Below, one piece after another: positions 1 through 8,712 of a stretch of DNA of 64,000 nucleotides. Below the pieces are notes generated by a model. The model saw nothing but the letters and a program-made list of their open reading frames with translations, was not told where the DNA came from and ran no database searches. A program made the position numbers and the translations under genes. This DNA comes from Nemorincola sp044225795 (lineage in GTDB: Bacteria > Bacteroidota > Bacteroidia > Chitinophagales > Chitinophagaceae): the NCBI GenBank assembly GCA_044225795.1, contig JBGAIF010000006.1, positions 124,001-188,000 of the forward strand, written 5' to 3'. The stretch's first letter is position 1, and every line of letters starts with the position of its first letter.

Positions 1-75
1 TCTGAACATAAGCCGTTGTTTATGAGCTGTAAAATAGAAAGTATTATACAGAAAAGTAAATGACCTTCGTCATAA
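1..75. other. left-edge sequence, no assignable gene
   Basis: The first 63 bases are open in frame +1 and end in TGA, so they could be the last 20 codons of a plus-strand gene starting outside the window. The peptide resembles nothing I recognise and the stretch is too short to support a call. Confidence 0.3.
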
Positions 76-193
76 TCACTGCTCACCGTTCACTATCCAC
101 TGCTCACTGTTCACTATTCTCTGTTCTCTGTTCACTGTTCACTATTCACTGTTCACTATTCACTGTTCACTGTTCACTGTTCACTATTCACTG
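76..193. repeat. tandem 7-bp repeat (TTCACTG/TTCACTA)
   Basis: About 16 degenerate copies of a heptamer TTCACT(G/A), with variants such as CTCACTG and TTCTCTG towards the left side. The right end runs into the 3' end of the minus-strand phosphoesterase gene and supplies its TGA stop. On the minus strand every unit contains TGA, and because 7 is not a multiple of 3 all three frames are closed. The plus strand stays open, giving a spurious open frame. Confidence 0.9.
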
Positions 194-682
194 CTTCCCC
201 AGCTCTATCACCTCGCATTGCTTCATATCCTTTCCATCTATCACAAAGCGGATGAGGGTACGCACCTTGTGCCAGCCCTGCTTGCCTGCCGCGCCGGGGT
301 TCATGTGCAGGCACTTCAGCTTATCGTCATAGATCACCTTCAGTATATGGGAGTGCCCGCTGATAAAAAGTTGGGTAGGATGGGCTATTAGTTCGGCCCT
401 TGCCGCAGGCGTATATTTGCCCGGATAGCCGCCTATGTGCATCATGAATACATTTACCTCCTCGCAGGTGAAGTGCAGCTTCTCGGGATATTCCATGCGT
501 ATGTCGGTGCCGTCTATATTGCCATATACACCCCGTAGCGGTTTGAAGGACTTCAGTTTATCGGCAACAGCCGCAGTGCCAAAGTCGCCGGCATGCCAGA
601 TCTCATCGCACTTGTCGAAGTGCCGGAAAACAGCATCATCAAGGTAGTTGTGTGTATCTGATATGAGGCCTATGCGGGTCAT
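188..682 (-). CDS. YfcE/MJ0936-type metallophosphoesterase
   Basis: A 164-residue calcineurin-like phosphoesterase. The metal-binding motifs appear in order: an N-terminal D-x-H (ISDTHNY, residues 8-14), GDFG near 32, GNID near 54, then the late histidines in MMHIGG (about 80) and SGHSH (about 108). These bind a two-metal centre that hydrolyses phosphodiester or phosphomonoester bonds. The substrate cannot be told from sequence. It starts directly after the stop of dusB (TAAATG, no gap), so the two are probably co-transcribed and translationally coupled. Its stop codon lies inside the 7-bp tandem repeat. Confidence 0.9.
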   Translation of the reverse strand: MTRIGLISDTHNYLDDAVFRHFDKCDEIWHAGDFGTAAVADKLKSFKPLRGVYGNIDGTDIRMEYPEKLHFTCEEVNVFMMHIGGYPGKYTPAARAELIAHPTQLFISGHSHILKVIYDDKLKCLHMNPGAAGKQGWHKVRTLIRFVIDGKDMKQCEVIELGKQ

Positions 683-1672
683 TTATGCAAATTGCGCTGC
701 ATAGAACTCTTCCAGTTCGCAGAGTATGTGCTCTATTTCGGGCAGCACGTCGGTGGTCACCAGCCTTGTACGGAATTCCTTCACATGCGACAGCCCTTTC
801 AGGTAGCTGGCATAGTGGCGGCGCATCTCCAGTATGCCCAGTTTCTCACCCTTCCATCTTACGGAGCCATGCAGGTGCTTGCGGCAGGCATCCAGTCGCT
901 CCGCTATTGTAGGCGGGGGCAGTATCTCGCCTGTAGCCATATAGTGCTTCACCTCCCTGAATATCCAGGGATAGCCTATGGCAGCACGCCCTATCATAAT
1001 GCCATCCACGCCATATTTGTTGCGGTAGGCTACTGCTTTCTCGGGTGAGTCTATATCGCCATTCCCGAATATGGGGATATGTATGCGTGGGTTCTCCTTT
1101 ATTTTAGCAATAAGTGTCCAGTCGGCATCGCCCTTATAGAGCTGCATACGGGTACGGCCGTGTATGGTGATGGCCTTTACACCTATATCCTGCATGCGCT
1201 CTGCCACCTCCTCTATGTTCTTCGTATTGTTGTCCCATCCCAGCCGCGTCTTGATGGTCACAGGCAGGGTAGTAGAGCGGATGCACGCTTTCGTAAGGCG
1301 TACCATCAGGTCTATATCCTTCAGCACAGCAGCGCCTGCGCCCTTGCACACCACTTTCTTCACAGGGCAGCCAAAGTTGATATCCAATAGGTCGGGGCTG
1401 GTAGCATCTACTATTTTGGCGCTCATGGCCATAGCATCCTCATCTCCTCCGAATATCTGTATGCCTATCGGCTTCTCGTAGTCAAATATGTCCAGTTTCT
1501 GCCGGCTCTTTATCGCATCACGTATCAGTCCCTCAGAAGAGATGAACTCTGTGTACATCAGGTCTGCGCCATGCTCCTTACAAACCGCGCGGAAGGGAGG
1601 ATCGCTCACATCTTCCATGGGTGCCAGCAGCAGCGGGAATTCGCCAAGTTCTATATTATCTATTTTCACCAT
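683..1672 (-). CDS. dusB: tRNA dihydrouridine synthase (DusB family)
   Basis: A 329-residue flavoprotein that reduces uridines in the tRNA D-loop using FMN and NADPH. The N-terminus has the LAPMEDVSDPPFR FMN-binding motif, and NFGCPVKKV near residue 100 carries the catalytic cysteine. TIKTRLGW, the IHGRTR motif and IMIGRAAIG (phosphate binding) follow in the normal order of the TIM barrel, then a helical C-terminal domain. Length and motif order are normal for DusB. It is the first gene of a two-gene unit with the phosphoesterase. A TAnnTTTG box ends only 9 bases before the ATG. Confidence 0.93.
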   Translation of the reverse strand: MVKIDNIELGEFPLLLAPMEDVSDPPFRAVCKEHGADLMYTEFISSEGLIRDAIKSRQKLDIFDYEKPIGIQIFGGDEDAMAMSAKIVDATSPDLLDINFGCPVKKVVCKGAGAAVLKDIDLMVRLTKACIRSTTLPVTIKTRLGWDNNTKNIEEVAERMQDIGVKAITIHGRTRMQLYKGDADWTLIAKIKENPRIHIPIFGNGDIDSPEKAVAYRNKYGVDGIMIGRAAIGYPWIFREVKHYMATGEILPPPTIAERLDACRKHLHGSVRWKGEKLGILEMRRHYASYLKGLSHVKEFRTRLVTTDVLPEIEHILCELEEFYAAQFA

Positions 1673-1681
1673 TCAGCGGCG

Positions 1682-1689
1682 CAAAGGTA
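1682..1689 (-). promoter_or_regulatory. -7 box for dusB
   Basis: TACCTTTG on the minus strand matches the Bacteroidota -7 consensus TAnnTTTG. No clear TTG is seen 19-22 bases upstream. The start codon is 9 bases away, so any transcript from it would have almost no leader. Confidence 0.45.
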
Positions 1690-1766
1690 CGGAATATATA
1701 CTAACACACATTAGCTTAAGTGCTTATGAGATGCCGGGCCTCCCGATAAAAAAGTGGTTACCTTTT

Positions 1767-1799
1767 TTTGAATTTTGATTTTCTTTATTCCTAACTTTG
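1767..1799 (+). promoter_or_regulatory. kup promoter
   Basis: TTTG (1767-1770), a 21-base spacer, then TAACTTTG (1792-1799). Both elements and the spacing fit the Bacteroidota primary sigma consensus. It lies 35 bases upstream of the kup start codon. Confidence 0.7.
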
Positions 1800-1834
1800 T
1801 CCCCGCTTACAACAAATTTGTACCCATTTAGGCT

Positions 1835-3799
1835 TTGGCAAATAATCTGAAGAAGGCTTCACTGGCTGGTATCATAATAGCCCTCGGCATCATTTATGGT
1901 GATATTGGTACCTCTCCCTTGTACGTAATGAACTCCATTTGTAATGGAAAAGTGATCGATGAAGTGCTCATTGTCGGTGCACTATCCTGTATCATTTGGA
2001 CACTCACCCTGCAAACAACGGTGAAGTATGTGATGCTGACGCTGAAGGCTGATAACAAGGGTGAGGGTGGTATCTTTTCGTTGCTTACACTGGTGCGCCG
2101 GCACGGCAAATGGACGGTGTTCCCGGCCATGGTGGGTGGGGCTGCACTGCTGGCAGATGGTATGATCACACCGCCTATCTCGGTGACTTCTGCTATAGAA
2201 GGTCTGCGCAATATCCCGCACCTGGAGGGCATGAGCACCATGAGCATAGTATATATAGTTATTGCTATCCTCACGGTACTTTTCTTCTTTCAGCAGTTCG
2301 GTACATCATCCATAGGCAAGGCGTTCGGGCCTATCATGTTCACCTGGTTCATGATGCTGGCCATATTGGGGCTGCATGAGCTGTATGTGGCTAACGACTG
2401 GCGTATCTTCCGCGCCTTCAATCCTTACTATGCTATTCACATCCTTACCATGTACCCTAAAGGGTTCTGGATACTCGGTGGCGTGTTCCTGTGTACTACG
2501 GGAGCAGAAGCCCTTTACTCCGATCTCGGCCACTGCGGCAGGGCCAATATCCGCTATTCGTGGGTGTTTGTGAAGAGCTGCCTCATTCTTAACTATCTTG
2601 GCCAAGGCGCGTTCCTGCTGAGCCTCAAAGCACAGGTATGGAACTCTGCTTCCAAGAATCCCTTCTATGAACTGATGCCTAACTGGTTCATTATCCCCGG
2701 TATCGTCATAGCTACCATTGCCGCTATCATTGCCAGCCAGGCCCTCATATCAGGCTCATTTACGCTCATCAGTGAAGCCATGAAGCTGAATTTATGGCCT
2801 AAGATGAAGATCAATTATCCTACCGTTGAGCGTGGACAATCGTTCATTCCGGGTATCAATATGCTCCTTTTTGGTGGTTGCACGGCTATTACACTCTATT
2901 TCCAGCGGTCCTCTTCCATGGAGGCGGCATACGGCCTTTCTATTACCATTTGTATGATCATGACCTCCTGTTTGTTCGGGTATTATATGTTCATCAGGCG
3001 GGTTCCATTGGCCTGGATAGCGGGCTATCTTATCGTTTATCTGACCATTGAGCTATCATTCCTGTGGGCAAACCTGGTGGAGAAGTTTGCGGAAGGTGGT
3101 GTCGTTACGGTGATAGTGGCAGGTGGTTTGTTTGCTACCATGTTTGTCTGGTTCAAGTCGCGCAAGATCAAGAACAGGTATGTAGAATTTGTAAGGCTGG
3201 ACAATTACATACCTATCCTCCAGGAACTGAGCAATGATATTACCATACCAAAGTATGCTACACACCTCGTGTATCTTACCAGCGCGAACAACCCCAAGGA
3301 AATAGAACATAAGATCCTCTATTCCATCCTGTACCGCAAACCTAAACGTGCTGATATCTATTGGTTTGTACACCTCGATGTATTGGATGATCCTTATACC
3401 ACTGAATATGTGGTACAGACCATTGTGCCCAATGAGATCATCCGTGTTGAGTTCAGGCTTGGTTTCCGTGTCGATCACAGGATCCAGTATATGTTCAAGA
3501 AAGTGGTGGAGGAGATGGTGATAAATAAGGAGGTGAATGTGGTGAGCCGCTACGAATCGCTCAGCAAGAACAATGTAATGGGCGACTTCAGGTTCATAGT
3601 CATGGAAAAGTTCCTTTCCAGGGACAATGCATTGCCCATGTGGGAGCGTCTCATCATGCGCGGTTACTTCATACTCAAAAAATTCAGCCTTTCCGAAGAG
3701 CGTGGCTTTGGCCTCGATCCGTCTGATGTGACGCTGGAGAAGTATCCGATCATTGTGTCGGCAATTCCCGATTTCAACCTCAGGAGAGTGGATGATTAG
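1835..3799 (+). CDS. kup: KUP/HAK/KT family potassium uptake permease
   Basis: A 654-residue inner-membrane K+:H+ symporter. The signature GDIGTSPLYV is at residues 22-31. About 12 hydrophobic segments fill residues 10-430, with the conserved EGGIFSLL loop after TM2, and a hydrophilic cytoplasmic C-terminal domain of about 200 residues follows. Length is normal for the family. I take the TTG at 1835 as start: it opens directly onto the conserved N-terminus and no ATG lies between it and the signature. A good promoter stands 35 bases upstream. The next gene follows after 39 bases. Confidence 0.95.
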   Translation: MANNLKKASLAGIIIALGIIYGDIGTSPLYVMNSICNGKVIDEVLIVGALSCIIWTLTLQTTVKYVMLTLKADNKGEGGIFSLLTLVRRHGKWTVFPAMVGGAALLADGMITPPISVTSAIEGLRNIPHLEGMSTMSIVYIVIAILTVLFFFQQFGTSSIGKAFGPIMFTWFMMLAILGLHELYVANDWRIFRAFNPYYAIHILTMYPKGFWILGGVFLCTTGAEALYSDLGHCGRANIRYSWVFVKSCLILNYLGQGAFLLSLKAQVWNSASKNPFYELMPNWFIIPGIVIATIAAIIASQALISGSFTLISEAMKLNLWPKMKINYPTVERGQSFIPGINMLLFGGCTAITLYFQRSSSMEAAYGLSITICMIMTSCLFGYYMFIRRVPLAWIAGYLIVYLTIELSFLWANLVEKFAEGGVVTVIVAGGLFATMFVWFKSRKIKNRYVEFVRLDNYIPILQELSNDITIPKYATHLVYLTSANNPKEIEHKILYSILYRKPKRADIYWFVHLDVLDDPYTTEYVVQTIVPNEIIRVEFRLGFRVDHRIQYMFKKVVEEMVINKEVNVVSRYESLSKNNVMGDFRFIVMEKFLSRDNALPMWERLIMRGYFILKKFSLSEERGFGLDPSDVTLEKYPIIVSAIPDFNLRRVDD

Positions 3800-3838
3800 T
3801 CTGCTCTTTGGTATCTTTGAATACTAATTTCTCATACC

Positions 3839-5206
3839 TTGAAAGATCTGCCCGCTTCTTTACTGCAACAGTTACAGGGTGTAACGGGTTTCGATGAGCG
3901 ATCATTTCTTCTGGCGCACCGGGAACCGCCTGTTACTTCTGTTCGCCTCAATCCGGCAAAGAATATTGGTTTGTTTTCCGGTTATGAGCAAGTGCCGTGG
4001 TGCACTGACGGGTATTACCTACCTGAGCGGCCCGTTTTTACGTTAGATCCTGCTTTTCATGCCGGCGCATATTATGTGCAGGAGGCTTCGTCTATGTTTC
4101 TGCATCATTTACTCAAAGGTTACCTCAGAGATAAAAAGGGTATTCGTGTGCTCGACCTGTGTGCTGCGCCCGGGGGTAAGAGTACCTTACTGGCCTCTAT
4201 ACTGGACAGGGATAGCCTGCTGGTGTCCAATGAAGTGATCCGTACCAGGGCTTCTATCCTGGAAGAGAATATGACCCGCTGGGGTTATGCCAATACCTGG
4301 GTGACTTCCAATGATCCGAGAGATATCGGGAAACTGGAAGGCTATTTTGATGTTATTGTGGTAGATGCGCCATGCAGCGGATCCGGGCTTTTTCGTAAAG
4401 ATGAAAGAGCCTTGGAAGAATGGAGCGAAGCCAATGTTGCCCTCTGCGGGGAGCGTCAGCAGCGCATACTTGCCGATATATGGCCCGCGCTCAAAGAGGA
4501 TGGTTTGCTGGTATATGCTACATGCTCTTATTCTCCCGCAGAAGATGAGGAAATACTTGACTGGCTGGCGTCGAACTACAAGGTTACACCTGTAACGGCT
4601 GAAACGGTAACAGGATGGGGGATCACCGAAACTGTATCAGTAAATGAGATGACGGGTTACCGGTTCTACCCGGGCAAAGTGAAAGGGGAAGGTTTTTTTA
4701 TTGCTGCCGTTCAAAAGAAAGAGGAAGCCGGTGAGATACGAACACCCAAATTCAGGACTGTTCATGATAGCAAGGCGCAACAACAAGCAGCGCACTTATT
4801 GTCCGGCGAGGACAGGGTAATATTTCAACCGTCAAAGGAAGATTACCATACTATTGCAAGCATTCATGAGGCAGACTGGCATATTCTGCACAAGTCATTG
4901 TATCTCAGGAAGGTTGGAATAAATATCGGTTCACCTGCCGGAAAGGACTGGATACCGGCACATGATGTTGCTCTCAGCACAGACCGGAGTAGCAGTATTC
5001 CTATAATTAATGTTAATAAAGAACAAGCTCTGAAGTTCCTCAAGAGGGAGGATATGGGTATTGCAGATATACCTAAAGGATGGCAACTGATCGGTTATAA
5101 TGGCCTTGGCTTAGGTTGGGTAAAGTCGCTGGGAAACCGTGTCAACAACTATTTGCCCAAGCACTGGCGCATAAGAATGGATATTTCCGATGCCGACCTG
5201 TCATAG
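3839..5206 (+). CDS. 16S rRNA m5C methyltransferase, RsmF/NOL1-NOP2-Sun family
   Basis: A 455-residue SAM-dependent RNA cytosine-C5 methyltransferase. SAM motif I is VLDLCAAPGGKST (about residue 101). The two catalytic cysteines are in DAPCSGSGLFRKDE (about 178) and ATCSYSPAEDEE (about 228). The last 120 residues form the RsmF-type C-terminal RNA-binding module ending in a WKSLGNRVNNYLP-like motif (GLGLGWVKSLGNRVNNYLP). The start is TTG at 3839; there is no upstream ATG in frame. Architecture is closest to RsmF (C1407 of 16S rRNA), but the exact target base is inferred. Confidence 0.88.
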   Translation: MKDLPASLLQQLQGVTGFDERSFLLAHREPPVTSVRLNPAKNIGLFSGYEQVPWCTDGYYLPERPVFTLDPAFHAGAYYVQEASSMFLHHLLKGYLRDKKGIRVLDLCAAPGGKSTLLASILDRDSLLVSNEVIRTRASILEENMTRWGYANTWVTSNDPRDIGKLEGYFDVIVVDAPCSGSGLFRKDERALEEWSEANVALCGERQQRILADIWPALKEDGLLVYATCSYSPAEDEEILDWLASNYKVTPVTAETVTGWGITETVSVNEMTGYRFYPGKVKGEGFFIAAVQKKEEAGEIRTPKFRTVHDSKAQQQAAHLLSGEDRVIFQPSKEDYHTIASIHEADWHILHKSLYLRKVGINIGSPAGKDWIPAHDVALSTDRSSSIPIINVNKEQALKFLKREDMGIADIPKGWQLIGYNGLGLGWVKSLGNRVNNYLPKHWRIRMDISDADLS

Positions 5207-5317
5207 GTCACTGATAAAGTATTCATTAGGCATTGCTTCACGTTATATTAGTGTAATGAAGCATGTTTGTTAGAAAATTGGGCATAATTGTTGTACTTTT
5301 CGGGATAAATTTGATGT

Positions 5318-6178
5318 ATGCGGACGTCTGTATTAGTTTTTTTGCTTGCCATATTATGTAATAGTGTAATGGGGCAAACCAATGATACGCTTTTTGCAAT
5401 CCGTAAAGGAAACAACTGGGCTATTAAGTATACTGTTCAACCCCGTGAGCATACGCATATGCTGGCGACTAGGTTCTTTTTATCGGACAGAGCCCTGGAA
5501 AATGCGAATGAAATGGATGGTGGGCGTAAAATTATTCCCGGGGCTATTATTGAGGTGCCTGTCGTTGCAGAAAATTATTTCAGTAATAAACCATCTATTG
5601 AAAATCCGAACTTTCGTGAACTATACTACCATGTTGGCTCCAAAGATGACATTGGCATAATCAGCACATATGCAGGAGTGTCTAAAGCAGATATGCGGAA
5701 ATGGAATGGTTTGAAAGGAAACACGCTTAGTGCCGGACAGGTTCTGTTTGTTGGTTGGGTAAAGGTACTCGCGCTTGATTCTCTCAATCCAAGTACACAG
5801 GATGCGTACCCTCCGGTAAGGTCGGAATCTTCTAAAGAAATGGTGAAACAAGCTGTACCCGGGAAACTGGATTCTGTGTTTAATGTTCAGACCAATAATG
5901 GAATGAACGTGCTTACGGAGAAAGGCACTGCTGTGTTTTTTGAGAAAGCCGGTAAATCTACCATTTATGTCGGCTTTCATAATGCCACACCTCGTGGCAA
6001 TATCATTAAGGTGTTTAACCCCGGCAATGGTAAAACGATCTATGTAAAGATCATCGGGCCGCTACCTAATACAAAGCAATATGCCAACAGCATCATTGGC
6101 ATTTCCAGTGCTGCCAAAGAAGCTTTAGGTGTGACAGACAGCAAGGCTTGGTGCGAGTTGTCGTACGCTGCTAACTGA
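5318..6178 (+). CDS. LysM and RlpA-like (DPBB) cell-wall protein
   Basis: A 286-residue exported protein. Residues 1-19 are a signal peptide ending near MGQ. Two LysM-like peptidoglycan-binding segments cover about 35-82 and 107-152; the second contains ISTYAGVSKADMRKWNGL. The C-terminal 90 residues (TAVFFEKAG ... GFHNATPRGNIIKVFNPGNGK ... VKIIGPLP) look like the double-psi beta-barrel found in RlpA-like proteins. I infer a periplasmic, peptidoglycan-associated role. It lacks obvious lytic transglycosylase acidic residues that I can assign. TAAATTTG, a -7-like box, ends 4 bases before the ATG. Confidence 0.75.
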   Translation: MRTSVLVFLLAILCNSVMGQTNDTLFAIRKGNNWAIKYTVQPREHTHMLATRFFLSDRALENANEMDGGRKIIPGAIIEVPVVAENYFSNKPSIENPNFRELYYHVGSKDDIGIISTYAGVSKADMRKWNGLKGNTLSAGQVLFVGWVKVLALDSLNPSTQDAYPPVRSESSKEMVKQAVPGKLDSVFNVQTNNGMNVLTEKGTAVFFEKAGKSTIYVGFHNATPRGNIIKVFNPGNGKTIYVKIIGPLPNTKQYANSIIGISSAAKEALGVTDSKAWCELSYAAN

Positions 6179-6217
6179 TCGTCTCGTCTATATCAAAATG
6201 AGTTTTGTTGCCCGAAT

Positions 6218-7225
6218 ATGAAGGTGCTGGTCATACGTTTTTCGTCAATCGGAGATATTGTACTCACAACGCCGGTGGTTCGTTGCCTGAAACAGCAAAA
6301 AGAGGGAATACGTGTTCATTTCCTGACAAAAGCTGCCTTCGGTACTCTACTGGTAAATGATCCCTTTATTGATAAGCTCCATTATCTACATGATGATCTT
6401 GACGAACTGGTCGCTGAGTTGAAGAAAGAGAAATTTGACCTTGTCATTGACCTGCATAATAATCTTCGAACTATGCGGGTAAAGAAAGCACTTAAAGTAC
6501 GCAGTCATTCTTACTCAAAACTAAATGTAAAAAAGTGGTTATTAACCAATCTTCGGATCAACCTGATGCCGGATAAAAGCATTGTAGAGCGATATTTTGA
6601 GGCTGTGAGCGAATTAGGCATAAAGAATGACGGGAAAGGACTTGACTATTTCCTGCCGGAGCAGAAACTAAAGAATACGGACATACCCGTAAGTCACTGG
6701 GGAGGTTATGTAGGTTGTGTGATAGGTGGGTCATATAATACCAAGAAATTGCCAGTAGAGCAGTGGAAAAAGTTTTGCGAATTGGTACCTTTCCCTGTGA
6801 TCCTTCTTGGAGGGCCTGAGGACAAGTACGATGGTAGTGAGATCGCGGCCCAGGACACGGTCAAGATATATAATTCCTGTGGCAAGTTCAATATTAATGA
6901 GTCTGCTGAATTGGTAAAATATGCCCGTGTCATTGTCAGCAACGATACTGGCCTGATGCATATTGCAGCGGCCTTTCAGAAGCCGGTGATCTCTTTGTGG
7001 GGGAACACTTCGCCTGAAATGGGTATGTTCCCTTATTATGGCTTCAATAATCTGACGGAGAGGGTATCTCCGCTTTCCTTTATCGTGGAGAATAAGGCGA
7101 TCAGTTGTCATCCATGCAGCAAACTTGGATATGACCGCTGCCCCAAACGACATTTCAAGTGTATGAATGATCTTGATATGGCAGTTGTTGTGGCCCAGGT
7201 TAAAAAGTTCTGGGCCACTTCATAG
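6218..7225 (+). CDS. glycosyltransferase family 9 (heptosyltransferase-like)
   Basis: A 335-residue GT-B enzyme. The N-terminal KVLVIRFSSIGDIVLTTPVV motif is diagnostic of the ADP-heptose:LPS heptosyltransferase family. The C-terminal half has VILLGGPEDK (about 192) and VSNDTGLMHIAAAFQKPVISLWGNTSPEMG (about 240-270), which bind the nucleotide sugar. The role is inferred: adding a sugar to the lipopolysaccharide core at the inner membrane. It is convergent with the helicase gene 38 bases away; I see no strong terminator there. Confidence 0.88.
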   Translation: MKVLVIRFSSIGDIVLTTPVVRCLKQQKEGIRVHFLTKAAFGTLLVNDPFIDKLHYLHDDLDELVAELKKEKFDLVIDLHNNLRTMRVKKALKVRSHSYSKLNVKKWLLTNLRINLMPDKSIVERYFEAVSELGIKNDGKGLDYFLPEQKLKNTDIPVSHWGGYVGCVIGGSYNTKKLPVEQWKKFCELVPFPVILLGGPEDKYDGSEIAAQDTVKIYNSCGKFNINESAELVKYARVIVSNDTGLMHIAAAFQKPVISLWGNTSPEMGMFPYYGFNNLTERVSPLSFIVENKAISCHPCSKLGYDRCPKRHFKCMNDLDMAVVVAQVKKFWATS

Positions 7226-7263
7226 GTTATTATTACTGGGTTATTATCCGGTAAGAACGTTCA

Positions 7264-8544
7264 TTAGCTCTGACTCGAATTTCCCCTTGATCTGTTATTT
7301 TGAAATCCTTTGCGTTGCTGATTGCGGGGTTTGCCTTGATGGGAATGGGGCGTATTACCCCGGCGCTCAGCAGGCTTTTGTTTAACCTGCTCCGGTTTCG
7401 CAGTTGTTGTCAGCGTTATAGCCCACGGATGTTGAACTACAGGAATGGTTTGCGCAGTGATCTTAAGAATGTTGCGCCAGTCTTGTTGTTCTTCTGAGTC
7501 GCAGAATGAAATAGCTATGCCACTTGCTCCCGCTCTTCCTGTACGGCCTATTCTGTGTACATATGTTTCGGGTACCTCCGGTATCTCGTAATTGATAACA
7601 TGGCCAAGCAGGTCCACATCAATGCCCCTGGCAGCAATGTCTGTTGCTACCAGTATCCTTATCTTCCCGTCTTTAAAATTACCGAGTGCTCTCTGGCGCG
7701 CATTCTGGCTTTTATTGCCATGAATCGCTTCTCCTGATATGCCGGCCTTAACGAGCAACTTGACCAGTTTGTCGGCACCATGTTTTGTTCTTGTAAACAC
7801 CAATGCAGACTTTATGGAGCTGTCTTCAAGCACATGCTCCAGTAGCGCACGTTTGTCTTTCTTGTCCACAAAATAGACGTATTGCTCTACCAGCTCTGCC
7901 GTAGTTGCAGGTGGTGTCACAGATACCGATGCCGGATTCACGAGAATGGTCTCGGCCAGTTTCCTTATCTCGGGTGGCATTGTTGCACTGAAGAACAATG
8001 TCTGTCTTTTACGCGGCAAATGCGCCACCACGCGTTTCACATCGTGTATAAAACCCATGTCGAGCATACGGTCAGCCTCATCGAGCACGAATATGCCGAT
8101 ATTATTCAGGTGGATGTACCCTTGTCCGATAAGATCGAGCAGACGGCCCGGTGTTGCGATCAGGATGTCCACTCCCTGCCTCAATGCTTGTGTCTGTGCG
8201 CCCTGGGATACGCCACCAAATATAACGGTGTGTTTCAATTTCAGGTTTCTTCCGTAAGCGCTGAAACTTTCGCCAATCTGGATAGCCAGTTCACGCGTCG
8301 GAGTGAGGATTAGTACCTTGATATGCTTAGGATCCCGCTCGGCATGTTGCTGATGGAGGAGCTGCAGTATCGGAATGGCAAAGGCAGCGGTCTTTCCGGT
8401 GCCTGTTTGTGCACAACCCAGCAGATCTCTTTGCTGCAGGGTGATAGGTATAGATTGTTCCTGTATAGGTGTAGGGGTGCTATATCCCTCTGTCTCTAAC
8501 GCCTTCAATATGGGCGCTATGAGACCAAGCTCATTAAATGTCAT
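7264..8544 (-). CDS. DEAD-box RNA helicase, RhlE-like
   Basis: A 426-residue ATP-dependent RNA helicase. All motifs are present and in order: Q motif (GYSTPTPIQEQSIP, about 20), Walker A AQTGTGKT (about 44), PTRELA, TPGRLLD, VLDEADRMLDMGF, SAT, then in the second RecA domain VFTRTKHGADKLVKLL, ARGIDV and HRIGRTGRAG. The tail after about 370 is basic and low in complexity (KPRNQQRKGF, RSRGNSSQS), as in RhlE. It probably acts in ribosome assembly or RNA decay at low temperature. A leader of about 100 bases precedes the ATG. Confidence 0.93.
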   Translation of the reverse strand: MTFNELGLIAPILKALETEGYSTPTPIQEQSIPITLQQRDLLGCAQTGTGKTAAFAIPILQLLHQQHAERDPKHIKVLILTPTRELAIQIGESFSAYGRNLKLKHTVIFGGVSQGAQTQALRQGVDILIATPGRLLDLIGQGYIHLNNIGIFVLDEADRMLDMGFIHDVKRVVAHLPRKRQTLFFSATMPPEIRKLAETILVNPASVSVTPPATTAELVEQYVYFVDKKDKRALLEHVLEDSSIKSALVFTRTKHGADKLVKLLVKAGISGEAIHGNKSQNARQRALGNFKDGKIRILVATDIAARGIDVDLLGHVINYEIPEVPETYVHRIGRTGRAGASGIAISFCDSEEQQDWRNILKITAQTIPVVQHPWAITLTTTAKPEQVKQKPAERRGNTPHSHQGKPRNQQRKGFQNNRSRGNSSQS

Positions 8545-8655
8545 TTACAATAAGATTTTTTTTGTTCCCCGAAGGGTAAAACTAACTGCCTGTGCGCAAA
8601 GTGCAAGGTGTGTGTCACAAGCTGTTGTCAAAGGCCGGAAACACGCGTTAAAGTG

Positions 8656-8663
8656 CAAATGTA
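8656..8663 (-). promoter_or_regulatory. -7 box of the helicase gene, with long leader
   Basis: TACATTTG on the minus strand fits TAnnTTTG; the -33 element is weak. The implied transcript starts near 8650 and has a leader of about 105 bases. Just before the start codon the leader can form a CCC-TTCG-GGG tetraloop hairpin (about 8566-8575). Helicase genes often have regulated leaders, but no known riboswitch is recognisable. Confidence 0.5.
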
Positions 8664-8712
8664 CGACAATATTTCGAGTTTACCATAATATGACAGACCG
8701 CTGATAGCAGCA

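Noticed and set aside
1..63. Possible C-terminus of a gene entering from the left
   Set aside because: Twenty codons without any recognisable motif; not enough to call.
76..193. CRISPR-like array at the left end
   Set aside because: The units are contiguous 7-mers without spacers; it is a simple tandem repeat.
60..332. Plus-strand open frame of 90 codons across the left-end repeat
   Set aside because: It is open only because the heptamer lacks stops on that strand; the second half is antisense to the phosphoesterase gene.
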